From Roseobacter sp. SK209-2-6 (GTDB lineage Bacteria > Pseudomonadota > Alphaproteobacteria > Rhodobacterales > Rhodobacteraceae): DNA of 58,862 nucleotides. How positions within the stretch are numbered: the stretch's first letter is position 1; the number at the start of each line of letters is the position of its first letter. Location of the stretch: positions 1 to 58,862 of the forward strand of contig NZ_AAYC01000019.1 of the NCBI RefSeq assembly GCF_000169455.1, written 5' to 3'. Position numbers and translations under genes: made by a program. This document shows, in pieces, positions 8,318-17,287 of the stretch. The notes below the pieces were generated by a model. The model made no database searches and had not been told where the DNA came from. It saw only the letters and a list, made by a program, of their open reading frames with translations.

Positions 8318-10606
8318 CTAGTGAGACCAAGTCCCTGTCTTCTCACGCCTGTCCTGCTGGATCACCCATTTTTCCAACGTCTCAAGAAGCGATTTTTTGT
8401 TGATGGGTTTACTCAAGAAATCATCCATGCCAGCTGCAAGGCACTTTTCTTTGTGAGCTTCTAGAGCATTCGCTGTTAGCGCAATAATGGGACAGCCTGC
8501 TTCATGAGCCACTGCTTCAAGTTCGCGGATCTTTAGCGTCGCTTCAACCCCATCCATGACGGGCATCATCATATCCATCAGGATGAGATCCGGGCGGTCC
8601 TTTTTAAACAGCTCAACTGCTTCAGCCCCATTCCCCGCAATGGTAATTTCATAGTTATCGTTTTTCAGCATTCGCGTTACGACCAACTGATTAGTGCGGT
8701 TGTCTTCGGCGATGAGCAGTTTCTTGTACTGTGTTTTCACCTCAGGTTCAGACTTTGGCAGCGAAGGTATGCTAGGAAGTTCACCCACATTCAGAACACG
8801 GTTGATCACCTGTCTCAGGTGCGAAGCCCTGAGAGGTTTCAGCGCAATTTCACAGATGTTCTCTACTTCACGAACGGAACGCGCCATGGCTTGCTCCACC
8901 GAAGACAGCATGACGATGGGGACTTGCGCGAACTCCGGTATCTTGTGAATACATTTGGCCAGCTCACGCCCATCGGTCACCGGCATCTGATAGTCCAGGA
9001 TTGCGAAGTCCAAATGACATTTTTCCAATCGCAAATCTGCCAACAGCTCCAGGGCCCGATTGGCTGATTCAGCCTGAAAACACTGAACCCCCCAAGAAGT
9101 GAGGCGCTCTGAGAGGATGGAGCGGTTGAGTTCCAGGTCATCAACAATGAGACAAGTCAGCCCCTTAAAGTCGAAATCCCCTTCCTGCACCGAAGGCACC
9201 GCATCGCATTCAGTGAGCGGCAGCCTGATAGTGAACACAGAACCTTTGCCCGCGACCGATTTCACTGTAACCCGACCGCCCATTAGCGACAAAAGTCGTG
9301 AAGAAATGGCAAGCCCCAGTCCGGTACCTTCAAAACTGCGCGTTGCAGCGCTGTCAACTTGCTCGAACGCGCTAAAGATGTCGTCCAACCGTTCTTCTGG
9401 AATACCGATCCCGGTATCCAATACTTCTATCCCCAGTTGGTACCCCTTGGGTCCCTTGGCTCCTGAAACATCGATTGCGACATAGCCTGTAGAGGTGAAT
9501 TTTATCGCGTTCCCAACAATATTGGTCACAACCTGCCGAACGCGACCGACATCTCCTGTGAAGAACTCCGGTAGGTCGGGCGCATAGCGCAGGGTAATCT
9601 CTACCCCTTTCATTGTTGCCCTAGGCGACAGCAGAGTCACCACATCTTCGATAGCAACCTGCAGATTGAAAGGTGCATTATCCAGTTCAACTTTTCCCGC
9701 CTCAATCTTGGAGAAATTCAAGATATCATTGATGATTGTAAGCAAGGCAGAGCCGGATTTGGAGATGGTCTCTGCATACATTTGCTGATCTTCATCCAGC
9801 TCTGTATCCAGGATCAGCTCTGCCATACCAATCACACCATTCATCGGTGTCCTAATTTCGTGGCTCATATTGGCAAGGAATTCGGATTTTGCCCGATTGG
9901 CTATGTCTGCCGCTTTACACGCTTCTTGCAGCGCATGTTCACGCTCGTTGCGCTCTGCAAAAGCATCCTCCAATACCCCGACGGAATAGTTCAGCGCCCA
10001 GAATTCGCGAGAAGCATACCAGGGTACGGAGGTGCGATGGGACACAACACCTGAAATAGCATCAGACATACGCGTATGGATCGAACGTAAGGGCCGCAAT
10101 GCGAGCATGTTCACTAGCACAAGCACCAATACCGAAAGAACCGCAACTGAAAGAACTGTCCACATGATCATGTGGCGAACACGTTGCTGAACCATGAGCT
10201 GGCCGTCACGCATCGACCACTGAACGATCATAGTCCCAAATTTGAAGCCTTCGAGTTCGACAGACTGCTCATATGTCACGAACTCTTCTTTGCCGTTAAC
10301 TTGCTCGCGTTCCACCGCTGCGATCAAATGCCCGTCTGCGTTCAGGATCTGGATTGAAAGGAGTTTGGGGTTGCGCGAAACCGCTTCATGCAGCCCTGTC
10401 TCTAGCACCGGCACATCTTCGACAATTATCGATTCCAGCATCAAGCCGCTCAGCAAGGAGACTGTGAGTCCCGCTTGCTCCGTCAGCTGATCTCTAAGCC
10501 GGTTCCCCTCATAGCGTTGCGAAAAATCTCCAACAACAAAGGCGACGAGCAGTGCCGCCAAGGCAAGCGACAGTACAATTTGAAACAGGATGCCAGTGCG
10601 TTTCAT
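8318..10606 (-). CDS. Membrane-bound hybrid histidine kinase with two receiver domains
   Basis: A 762-residue inner-membrane sensor. Membrane segments at about residues 5-26 and 146-167 enclose a periplasmic sensing domain of about 120 residues. A linker is followed by HisKA with the phospho-accepting histidine in NMSHEIRTPMNG (H about 249), a HATPase domain (N box NIVGNAIKFT, G boxes DTGIGIPEE and GTGLGLAIS), a first receiver (from TCLIVDDLELNRS, aspartate in AILDYQMPVTDG) and a second receiver (from KLLIAEDNRTNQ, aspartate in LILMDMMMPVMDG, lysine in FLSKPI). No HPt or output domain is present, so phosphate must leave through an unlinked partner. It is 14 bases downstream of the PhnD-like gene and clearly co-transcribed with it; the pair resembles binding-protein/sensor-kinase couples. 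Confidence 0.93.
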   Translation of the reverse strand: MKRTGILFQIVLSLALAALLVAFVVGDFSQRYEGNRLRDQLTEQAGLTVSLLSGLMLESIIVEDVPVLETGLHEAVSRNPKLLSIQILNADGHLIAAVEREQVNGKEEFVTYEQSVELEGFKFGTMIVQWSMRDGQLMVQQRVRHMIMWTVLSVAVLSVLVLVLVNMLALRPLRSIHTRMSDAISGVVSHRTSVPWYASREFWALNYSVGVLEDAFAERNEREHALQEACKAADIANRAKSEFLANMSHEIRTPMNGVIGMAELILDTELDEDQQMYAETISKSGSALLTIINDILNFSKIEAGKVELDNAPFNLQVAIEDVVTLLSPRATMKGVEITLRYAPDLPEFFTGDVGRVRQVVTNIVGNAIKFTSTGYVAIDVSGAKGPKGYQLGIEVLDTGIGIPEERLDDIFSAFEQVDSAATRSFEGTGLGLAISSRLLSLMGGRVTVKSVAGKGSVFTIRLPLTECDAVPSVQEGDFDFKGLTCLIVDDLELNRSILSERLTSWGVQCFQAESANRALELLADLRLEKCHLDFAILDYQMPVTDGRELAKCIHKIPEFAQVPIVMLSSVEQAMARSVREVENICEIALKPLRASHLRQVINRVLNVGELPSIPSLPKSEPEVKTQYKKLLIAEDNRTNQLVVTRMLKNDNYEITIAGNGAEAVELFKKDRPDLILMDMMMPVMDGVEATLKIRELEAVAHEAGCPIIALTANALEAHKEKCLAAGMDDFLSKPINKKSLLETLEKWVIQQDRREKTGTWSH

Positions 10607-10620
10607 TTTCAGTTTTCTTA

Positions 10621-11526
10621 CTAGAAGCTTCTGCTTTTTTCTATTGCATCCCGCACAATGTCATAGTCGGAATCTTCGCTTGCTATGAACCCATTCTTCG
10701 AGACACGGCGAACAATTTCTTCATTTTGCGCGGAGAGCATAACAGAACGCATTGCTTCAACGATAGCAGGATCAAGCTGCGCAGAAGCCAGCCATGGTTT
10801 CGTTACATTCTCAAAGGATGTGAGCACACGGATTGGCACCCCCTTGGCGACCAATTTCTTGTAGGTGCTTTCTTTCAACGCGCCTGCGGAATACTTCCCA
10901 ACCCCGACGGCTTCTCCAACCAAATCATGTCGCCCCAAATAGTCAAAGCTATGCAAGTCGGACCCAGAGATACCTGAGTCGAGCAAATTGGCCTGAGCCA
11001 AATAGCGCCCAATTGTCGAAAGCTCATCCCCAAAAGCAAAGGTCAGCCCTGCGAGGTCTTCAAGAGACTGGATAGAGCTATCGCGATGTACGACGATAAC
11101 CCCCTTAAAGCGCTTCTTGCCCTTTTTGGATTCCATGGCCACGATCTGAACATCAGGGTTTTCCTGTTTCACTACAACATAGGAAGCAGGGCCAAACCGT
11201 GCGAAATCGACATTCCCTTCCGCAAGTTGGCGAATGCCTTCCCTATATTCTTTTGCCACCGTCATCTTGATGGTCACTTTCTGCCCCAGCTGTTCCGTCA
11301 TCCGGCTCGCTAAGAAAGACAGGAAAGGGCGGTATTTTCTAACCGTCTCTGTCGGCTTATCAGCGGCATATGTACCAAAAGTAAGCGTGACCTGGGCCTG
11401 CGCAGCAGTGGCAATGACCAAAAATGAAAATGCCATCGCGACAGCAAGGGTCCCACTCGTTCGTCGAAGCCCGTACATCAACCATTGGAAGATTCCGGTC
11501 TCGGGGTCAGCATTGGTTCTATGCAT
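10621..11526 (-). CDS. PhnD-like periplasmic substrate-binding protein (probable sensor partner)
   Basis: A 301-residue secreted protein whose signal peptide probably ends at ATAAQA-QV (about residue 44). The mature part fits the phosphate/phosphite/phosphonate (PhnD) binding fold: FGTYAADKPTETVRKYRPFL at the start, FARFGPASYVVVKQ, the SIQSLEDLAGLTFAFGDELS helix region, and GVPIRVLTSFENVTKPWLA. No ABC permease or ATPase lies beside it. It is followed directly by the hybrid kinase, which suggests that it senses a ligand for the kinase and does not import it. The start is well supported by AGGAGG seven bases before the ATG. The ligand cannot be told from sequence. Confidence 0.85.
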   Translation of the reverse strand: MHRTNADPETGIFQWLMYGLRRTSGTLAVAMAFSFLVIATAAQAQVTLTFGTYAADKPTETVRKYRPFLSFLASRMTEQLGQKVTIKMTVAKEYREGIRQLAEGNVDFARFGPASYVVVKQENPDVQIVAMESKKGKKRFKGVIVVHRDSSIQSLEDLAGLTFAFGDELSTIGRYLAQANLLDSGISGSDLHSFDYLGRHDLVGEAVGVGKYSAGALKESTYKKLVAKGVPIRVLTSFENVTKPWLASAQLDPAIVEAMRSVMLSAQNEEIVRRVSKNGFIASEDSDYDIVRDAIEKSRSF

Positions 11527-11730
11527 GTTCTAGCCTCCTGGCTGATGCAATGTATTTGGTCCCACTCAGGCACGGCCATCTATCATCACAAGGATAGAAA
11601 AAGTAAGTTAATAGCAGCCTGCACCTTCCAAAAAAATTAAGTGAAACCGTTCACACTTTCGCAATATTAACGATTCTGTAAGATTTTGGGCGCTTTTTTC
11701 GTAAAGTTGTCTAAAACTTGAAAGATAGCT

Positions 11731-14700
11731 TTGCTGTCGACGGGAACAAACGTGAACTTCATCTTCAAACTACCAGCGACTTGCTCGCAACCAAAAATAA
11801 GAACTACAGCCCTTTTTGCATTGACCCTTACGGTTGTGCCCCTCCCTGCCCTCGCCATACCTTCACCCGAGCTGGTGATAGGTTCGGTCTCCTCTCTTTC
11901 ACAGGTTTTTGCCGTCGGTATCGCAATGATCTCTGGACTGGGTGCTATCATCGCAGCCAAGCTTGGGCTGAACCCGAATGGTGCGGCCAAAACCACCCGT
12001 TATCCCGTAAAGCTCCTCTTGTTCCTGACGCTTCTTGCAATGGCTTTGGCGGTCGGAAACTTCTGGCAATACAGTAGCAACAATGCGCTGGAACAAGAGC
12101 GCCTGCAGGCGACGTTGCTGCGCCCAGCACAGTTCAGCGGGACTGAAATCAAAGATGCCAACCTAAAGGAAGCAAGTTTTTCCAAACAGCAGAACAATCC
12201 GCTCGGTATCAGCACGGACGAGGCCGCCGCGCTTCTCTCCTCTGGAGACACAGTGTTCTTCGACATCCGTGAGACGGGTGAAAACGCCATGGGTACCCTG
12301 CCCGGAGCAACCCATGTTCGCTTTCCGGATTTTCTACAGTCCCAACCTCTAAAACCCGGGCAGCGTGCGGTTGTCTTTTGCCACAATGGAAACAGAAGCT
12401 CTGAGACTTGCGCCGAACTCGCGAAACTCGGCATTGATTGCAGTTTTATCGCGGGAGGCATCGAGAAGTGGATCGTTGAAGGGCGACCATTCAGCGACGC
12501 GGATGTTCAAACGCTATCTGATCTCAGGGCTATTCCCGAGTATCCGGGCAAAGATATTCTTCTGAGTACCACAAGCTTTACGGAACTGATGGACACCGAA
12601 GATCTCCAGATCGTGGATACACGCTACCCTGGTGATTTTGCTTCAGGTCACCTCCCCGGCGCGATCAATATTCCTATTCGTGCCCTAACCACAGAAGAAC
12701 TGCTGCGTCGGATCAACGCCTTAGAAGATAAGCCAACTGTCGCTGCCTGCTATGATCGACGTAGCTGCTTCATGGGGCAGGTTCTTGGGTTGGAGCTGAG
12801 CCAACGAGGTTTAGATTTCCGCGGACGCTACACCCTGCCTTGGGAGTACTTCATCGCTCCACCGGCCAAGCCCCATGTGCAGGCATGGCTTAATGGCCAG
12901 CAAGCGACATTGTGGCAACAAGCCATCAGCGCCCTTTCGTCTGCCCTGCTCTGGGTGCACGAACGCGCGCATTTGCTGCTTGGTCTTTTCGCGCTCTCAG
13001 TCTTGACCCGCATCATCGTCTTGCCCGTGGCCCTAAAGTCTGAGCGCGACCAAATCACAACCGCCGAAAGTGCAGAGGAACTGGATACTCTAAAGAAAAA
13101 TCTAGCCCAGGATCCGATCCGCAAAGCACGAGCAATACAGGATTTCTATGCGCGCAAGGGGCTCACTCCGATGCGCAATCTAATTGCTCTCCTCTTTCTG
13201 CCGGTGATGATGTTAGGGGTTTCCGCCGCCGGCGAAGCAAGCAAAGAGACAAGTGTCTCTTTCCTATGGCTAAATGACCTCGGAGTCGCGGATCACAGCT
13301 TTGCACTGCCAGTTTTGTTTTGTGCTCTTGCAGCTGTCTATTTGATCTGGGCAGTAGCCAAAACGCCCCGACAAGCGAAATTGTGGATTTGCCTTGGGGT
13401 TCCCATCCTATTCGCGATGGTCTTTAGCCTCAGCGCCGCCGCAAATATTTACCTGTGCTTCAGTCTTTCGCTTTTGCTCCTGCAACGGGCCTATGTGGTA
13501 GGGCTTCACAAAGATATCGCCGAAAGGTTCGCCACCAAAGCACACCAAGCACGTCTGGCGCGCCTCCCCGAAGGTGTCATCCCGATGGGCTACACCGAAG
13601 AGCTGGAAAACGCTGGCAACAAAGCACTGCGCCTTTCAATTCTAAAGAATGCAGGACTGCCTGTTCCGGATGGCGTCGTGCTGCGCAGCGAGGCCATCGC
13701 AAACTACAAGGCCATGAGTTCCCTAAAGAAAGAGGTTTTTGCCGCTGCAATTTGGGACCTTGTTGGAAAGAAAGCCTGTGCAGTGCGCAGCAGCGCCAGC
13801 AATGAAGATGGTGCAGATCAGAGCTTTGCCGGTGTTTTTGAATCAGAACTGGATGTAACCGCTGAAACCATGCGGGCTGCTTTGGACAAAGTCGTCGCCA
13901 GTTTTTCCTCGGAACGCGCAGCCAGCTATGATCATAGCCCGGCAGATGAAAACGCCGCCAATATCTTGGTCCAGCAGATGGTCCAGGCAGAATATGCCGG
14001 CGTTCTCTTTACCCAAGATCCCACCGCACCGGGCATGACTATGGTGGAATGGGTAGAAGGTTGTGGCGAGGATCTGGTCTCCGGCCGTATTACACCAACC
14101 TCTCTACGCTTTGGCCGCTTTACTGGCAAACCGGCAGATGAAGACCAGGATCAGACCCTGGATCTGCATCCTCTGCTGGAACTTGGGAAACAGATCGAAA
14201 AGACCTTTGGCCGCCCCCAGGACGTGGAATGGGCCTATCGCAACGGCAAGTTTCAGATTGTGCAAAGCCGCGACATTACCACATTGAATCTTGGAAAAGA
14301 GACGGAAAAGGCGCGACTAGGCGAATGGCAGAGCATCTTGGATCGGTTCCACAGTACCGATCCCGAAAAAGTCATGCTCGAACAGGACGAAATGTCCGAA
14401 GTGCTTCCGCGCCCAACTCCCCTCTCCTTTTCCTTTATGGGCAGTCTTTGGGCCCCGGGAGGTAGTGTTGATCTGGCCTGTCGTGATCTTGGTGTTCCCT
14501 ATGGCCTGCCTGAAGGCAAGGACGCTCATCTGGTGAACTTCTTTGGCAAAACCTACATAGATGTTTCACTAAAATCAGGCATGGCCCTAAAGCTGAACGC
14601 CTCCAAGGCTAAGCAACTGCGAAAGCGGGCTGGTCCACAAATTAGCCATTTCCGCCAAACGGTTATTCCACAGCTTCAGGATGAATTGGCCCTATGGCAA

Positions 14701-15783
14701 GCGGTCGACTATGATGCCTTGCCACAAGGCAAGTTGATCGAGACGATCCAGACCCTGAAGGATCTTTTTGTCAAAGACATCTATGTCGAGGCTGAGAAAA
14801 TCAACATTCTTGCGGGCTTTACAATGGGAGAAGCAAGTAAGGCGACTGCGGGCGATCCTGCGCTCCGCTCCTATTTGACACATGCGGAACTCCCTCATAC
14901 CCCATCGGCTCTTTTGGCAAGTTGCAAAGGCGAAGAGGCTCAAACCGAAGCCCTGAGACTCATGGGGCATCGTTCGATCTTTGATTATGAACTCAGCGCC
15001 CCACGCTATGCCGAGGCCCCTGCCCTGCTCTGGCCTCTGATGGAAAGCACCGTTGCACCGCTTGGGAAGCCAGGTCAGATCCCTGCCAATCTGCCGCAGG
15101 AGCTACGTGAGGCGATCTCATTAGCGGTGTCCTATCAAGACCTGAAAGAGGAGGCCAAACACGAGGCCCTCAAGGTTCTGGCAGAGCTAAGACGCGCCTT
15201 TCTGTCTCTGGGAAAACGCAGTGGTCTAGATGACCTCGTGTTTTACCTAGAGTTGGAAGAGGTCCTCACAAGTGACTGGACTGAAAGCGGCAAGCTGCTT
15301 TCTACTGCGCGTCTCCGTAAGGAGACTGAGGACCTAAGGAAGCTTTCGGCTCCGTCACAAGTCCAACTGACCTTGCGAGATTGTGAACTTCTCTCAATGG
15401 GATCACAGCTTCATCAAGACAATGCGGCCTTAGGCGGGACCTGTGTGTCTGGCAGCGGGACTGTAACAGCTAAAGTCTTTTGGGTTGGCGATGAGACAGC
15501 TATCCCTTCTGAAGCATTTGCCGGCTTTGAAGACGGAGACATTCTCGCCTGCACGATGGTGAACCCTGCATGGCTACCCTATGTACAGCGCTCAGGCGCG
15601 GTTCTAAGCGAGGTAGGCGGCTGGCTAAGCCATATGGCCATTGTGGCGAGAGAAAAGGACATCATGATGCTTGTGGCATGCAAGGGCCTGAACCAAATTC
15701 AACATGGTGATCAGATCACAGTTTCGGAAGACGGAACCATTTCCCTGGCCGAAACCGAAAGTCTTGAAGTCGTATCAGCCTAG
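11731..15783 (+). CDS. Membrane fusion protein: double rhodanese, YidC/Oxa1-like segment, PEP-synthase ATP-grasp and phosphohistidine domain
   Basis: A 1350-residue multidomain protein. An N-terminal signal-like helix and a second hydrophobic segment (about 10-115) precede rhodanese 1 (about 160-253, active-site loop CHNGNR near residue 217) and rhodanese 2 (about 278-377, loop CYDRRSC near 339). Residues about 405-590 resemble YidC/Oxa1 (RIIVLPVALKSERDQ, PIRKARAIQDFYARKGLTP, VSFLWLNDLG). A PEP-synthase/PPDK-type ATP-grasp domain follows (about 630-855; ACAVRSSASNEDG, ILVQQMVQAEYAGVLFTQDP), then a helical linker and the swivelling domain with the catalytic histidine in GGWLSHMAIVARE (H1301). 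The TIM-barrel PEP/pyruvate domain is absent, as in rifampicin phosphotransferases. The start is uncertain: TTG 11731 or GTG 11752. It is divergent from the PhnD/kinase pair. Its acceptor substrate is unknown. Confidence 0.85.
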   Translation: MLSTGTNVNFIFKLPATCSQPKIRTTALFALTLTVVPLPALAIPSPELVIGSVSSLSQVFAVGIAMISGLGAIIAAKLGLNPNGAAKTTRYPVKLLLFLTLLAMALAVGNFWQYSSNNALEQERLQATLLRPAQFSGTEIKDANLKEASFSKQQNNPLGISTDEAAALLSSGDTVFFDIRETGENAMGTLPGATHVRFPDFLQSQPLKPGQRAVVFCHNGNRSSETCAELAKLGIDCSFIAGGIEKWIVEGRPFSDADVQTLSDLRAIPEYPGKDILLSTTSFTELMDTEDLQIVDTRYPGDFASGHLPGAINIPIRALTTEELLRRINALEDKPTVAACYDRRSCFMGQVLGLELSQRGLDFRGRYTLPWEYFIAPPAKPHVQAWLNGQQATLWQQAISALSSALLWVHERAHLLLGLFALSVLTRIIVLPVALKSERDQITTAESAEELDTLKKNLAQDPIRKARAIQDFYARKGLTPMRNLIALLFLPVMMLGVSAAGEASKETSVSFLWLNDLGVADHSFALPVLFCALAAVYLIWAVAKTPRQAKLWICLGVPILFAMVFSLSAAANIYLCFSLSLLLLQRAYVVGLHKDIAERFATKAHQARLARLPEGVIPMGYTEELENAGNKALRLSILKNAGLPVPDGVVLRSEAIANYKAMSSLKKEVFAAAIWDLVGKKACAVRSSASNEDGADQSFAGVFESELDVTAETMRAALDKVVASFSSERAASYDHSPADENAANILVQQMVQAEYAGVLFTQDPTAPGMTMVEWVEGCGEDLVSGRITPTSLRFGRFTGKPADEDQDQTLDLHPLLELGKQIEKTFGRPQDVEWAYRNGKFQIVQSRDITTLNLGKETEKARLGEWQSILDRFHSTDPEKVMLEQDEMSEVLPRPTPLSFSFMGSLWAPGGSVDLACRDLGVPYGLPEGKDAHLVNFFGKTYIDVSLKSGMALKLNASKAKQLRKRAGPQISHFRQTVIPQLQDELALWQAVDYDALPQGKLIETIQTLKDLFVKDIYVEAEKINILAGFTMGEASKATAGDPALRSYLTHAELPHTPSALLASCKGEEAQTEALRLMGHRSIFDYELSAPRYAEAPALLWPLMESTVAPLGKPGQIPANLPQELREAISLAVSYQDLKEEAKHEALKVLAELRRAFLSLGKRSGLDDLVFYLELEEVLTSDWTESGKLLSTARLRKETEDLRKLSAPSQVQLTLRDCELLSMGSQLHQDNAALGGTCVSGSGTVTAKVFWVGDETAIPSEAFAGFEDGDILACTMVNPAWLPYVQRSGAVLSEVGGWLSHMAIVAREKDIMMLVACKGLNQIQHGDQITVSEDGTISLAETESLEVVSA

Positions 15784-15861
15784 AGCAAGAACAGAAAATT
15801 CTTCTAGGGCCGGAAAGAGGCACTCCAGCCCTCTACCCTAGATTATACAAACCAGCACAAA

Positions 15862-15900
15862 CGAGGCTCGGAGCGTTAAATCTGTTCCGGGCCTCGCTTT
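15862..15900 (+). terminator. Probable terminator after the fusion protein gene
   Basis: An inverted repeat cgaggctcgga (15862-15872) pairs with tccgggcctcg (15886-15896) with one G-T pair, followed by ctttct. It lies 79 bases after the stop codon. The T tract is short. Confidence 0.65.
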
Positions 15901-15983
15901 CTGAATGCTGCATGATCCGAGATTAGCTGCCAAATTTGTTCCCGTTCTTCATGTAGTTCGGGGTGGACTAGTCATCGATTGGG

Positions 15984-16310
15984 ATGAATTGGCATACCCT
16001 TGTACCAAGACCAGATCCTGATGGGCCAGGGCCTATGCGGTTTGGTGTTCCTGCAGATCTGGAAGCCGTTTTGAAAAGAACAGGCTGGGAACCCAAATTA
16101 CGAATGCCAGACCTATTTTGCGCCCACCAGGCGCGGCGAAACAAGTTGCAGACCTTCATATGAAGGTAAATGTCGGCATGGTGCTCAGAGGCATCGAAGT
16201 GGAGGAGCTAAAGCTCGACGACATTGAGGCTGCGGTCATCAATGCCTGCAAGCGATATCAGAGCGAGAAAGGTATCGTTGTCCCAGTCAGGATCACAGTG
16301 TCGAAGCCGC
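15984..16310 (+). pseudogene. Decayed C-terminal remnant of a class I SAM-dependent methyltransferase
   Basis: From 15984 the frame reads MNWHTLVPRPDPDGPGPMRFGVPADLEAVLKRTGWEP, which resembles the late part of UbiE-like methyltransferases (a PGPFRF-type motif before a helix ending in AGF). It stops at about 16163. In another frame, 16190-16310 reads EVEELKLDDIEAAVINACKRY and then EKGIVVPVRITVS, which matches the final helix and lPaavwivtA strand of the same family. The N-terminal SAM-binding half is missing, so the gene is dead. Identification is by pattern memory and is moderate at best. Confidence 0.4.
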
Positions 16311-16603
16311 CGCTGTGTAGGCACATTCGCAGGCAATTGGTGACCGTTAATCAACATGCACACTTCTCCTGCTTATTAGGGATAGGTGCCCCAAAAAGGT
16401 TTTGCAATGACACAGATAGGCTTGAGATTTTTACAAGAGCTTGGGCATTCACCAATCTTTCTACGGCGTAAGAACTTCTGCGCTCTTCCCGCTGGCCGGA
16501 GCGTTTGAATTCACGGGTACCTAAGGTCAGTACTCGACCCATGCCAGTAGCCCGGTCTCAGCCTAAAAGGTCCCGATACCTTGGCTTCGGTGCCGGGCAA
16601 ACT
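16311..16603. other. Intergenic DNA without a recognisable gene
   Basis: Short frames exist on both strands but have no family-like sequence, no convincing ribosome binding site and no repeat. It separates the methyltransferase relic from the end of the replication gene. Confidence 0.5.
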
Positions 16604-17287
16604 CTAGGTGGTGATTACAACATCGGTAATCATTTCATCAATTTCCCGGCAGGCAGCTACAATCCTGGCTTTCAAATTTGCTTGTACATAAGTGGCATGA
16701 AAACGACTTGGGGCAGTGAGCGTTAGTTGACTGTTACTTTGTTCCACTTGAATCAGAGCTTGATACCAGGATGCAAACAGTGAAGGGTCTTCTTGGTAGA
16801 GCAAGGCTTGAACGAGGTTCCAGGTCGATCCATTTTCCAGGTCTGGTGGCGGCGGAATCTTTACCGAGTTCAGAGGAACTATATTTTCTGGGAGTTTGTC
16901 TGTCTCTTTCAAACGGTATTCGAAATCAGGCCCGACAGCTGCCCAAACCGCACTTGTGTCTTCAAGGATGCGTTCAACATCAACCCCATATTCGCCTACC
17001 CTGCCCCGTACACCTTGACGCTTTACTTTGATCCAGCTCATGGCTCGCAACTTGGCCATCTCGCGTTTTACAGTACGCTCATCAACGTGCCAAAGACGTG
17101 CGATTTCACGCTGACCTACTGCGAGTTCGTCACGTCGCCAGTTGTAGCGAGCCGTGATCAGGGTAACGAAACGCAGGATCAGCTTTTGCTGTCCCTTACT
17201 CTGGGAGAGAGCATAAGATCCCATCACCGTGAGGATGTCATATTTCATAGCGGGGGCCGATCGCCCCGTTGGTTTTTTAATTTGCAT
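16604..17287 (-). CDS. Plasmid replication initiator, DnaA-like replicon type
   Basis: A 227-residue cytoplasmic DNA-binding protein. Residues about 15-115 form a winged-helix-like region (LILRFVTLITARYNW, IARLWHVDERTVKREMAKLRAMSWIKV). After a proline-rich linker (VKIPPPPDLENG), residues about 160-220 (WNLVQALLYQEDPSLFASWY, LTLTAPSRFHATYVQANL) resemble domain I of DnaA. I take this as the initiator of the DnaA-like plasmid class described in Rhodobacteraceae. It is divergent from parA-parB across a 544-base spacer that probably holds the origin. The ATG at 17287 is preceded by aggtgggg. Confidence 0.78.
   Translation of the reverse strand: MQIKKPTGRSAPAMKYDILTVMGSYALSQSKGQQKLILRFVTLITARYNWRRDELAVGQREIARLWHVDERTVKREMAKLRAMSWIKVKRQGVRGRVGEYGVDVERILEDTSAVWAAVGPDFEYRLKETDKLPENIVPLNSVKIPPPPDLENGSTWNLVQALLYQEDPSLFASWYQALIQVEQSNSQLTLTAPSRFHATYVQANLKARIVAACREIDEMITDVVITT

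Noticed and set aside
7094-8320. Target-site duplication around IS3 copy 2
   Set aside because: Flanks ctgag and ctcta do not match over 3-5 bases.
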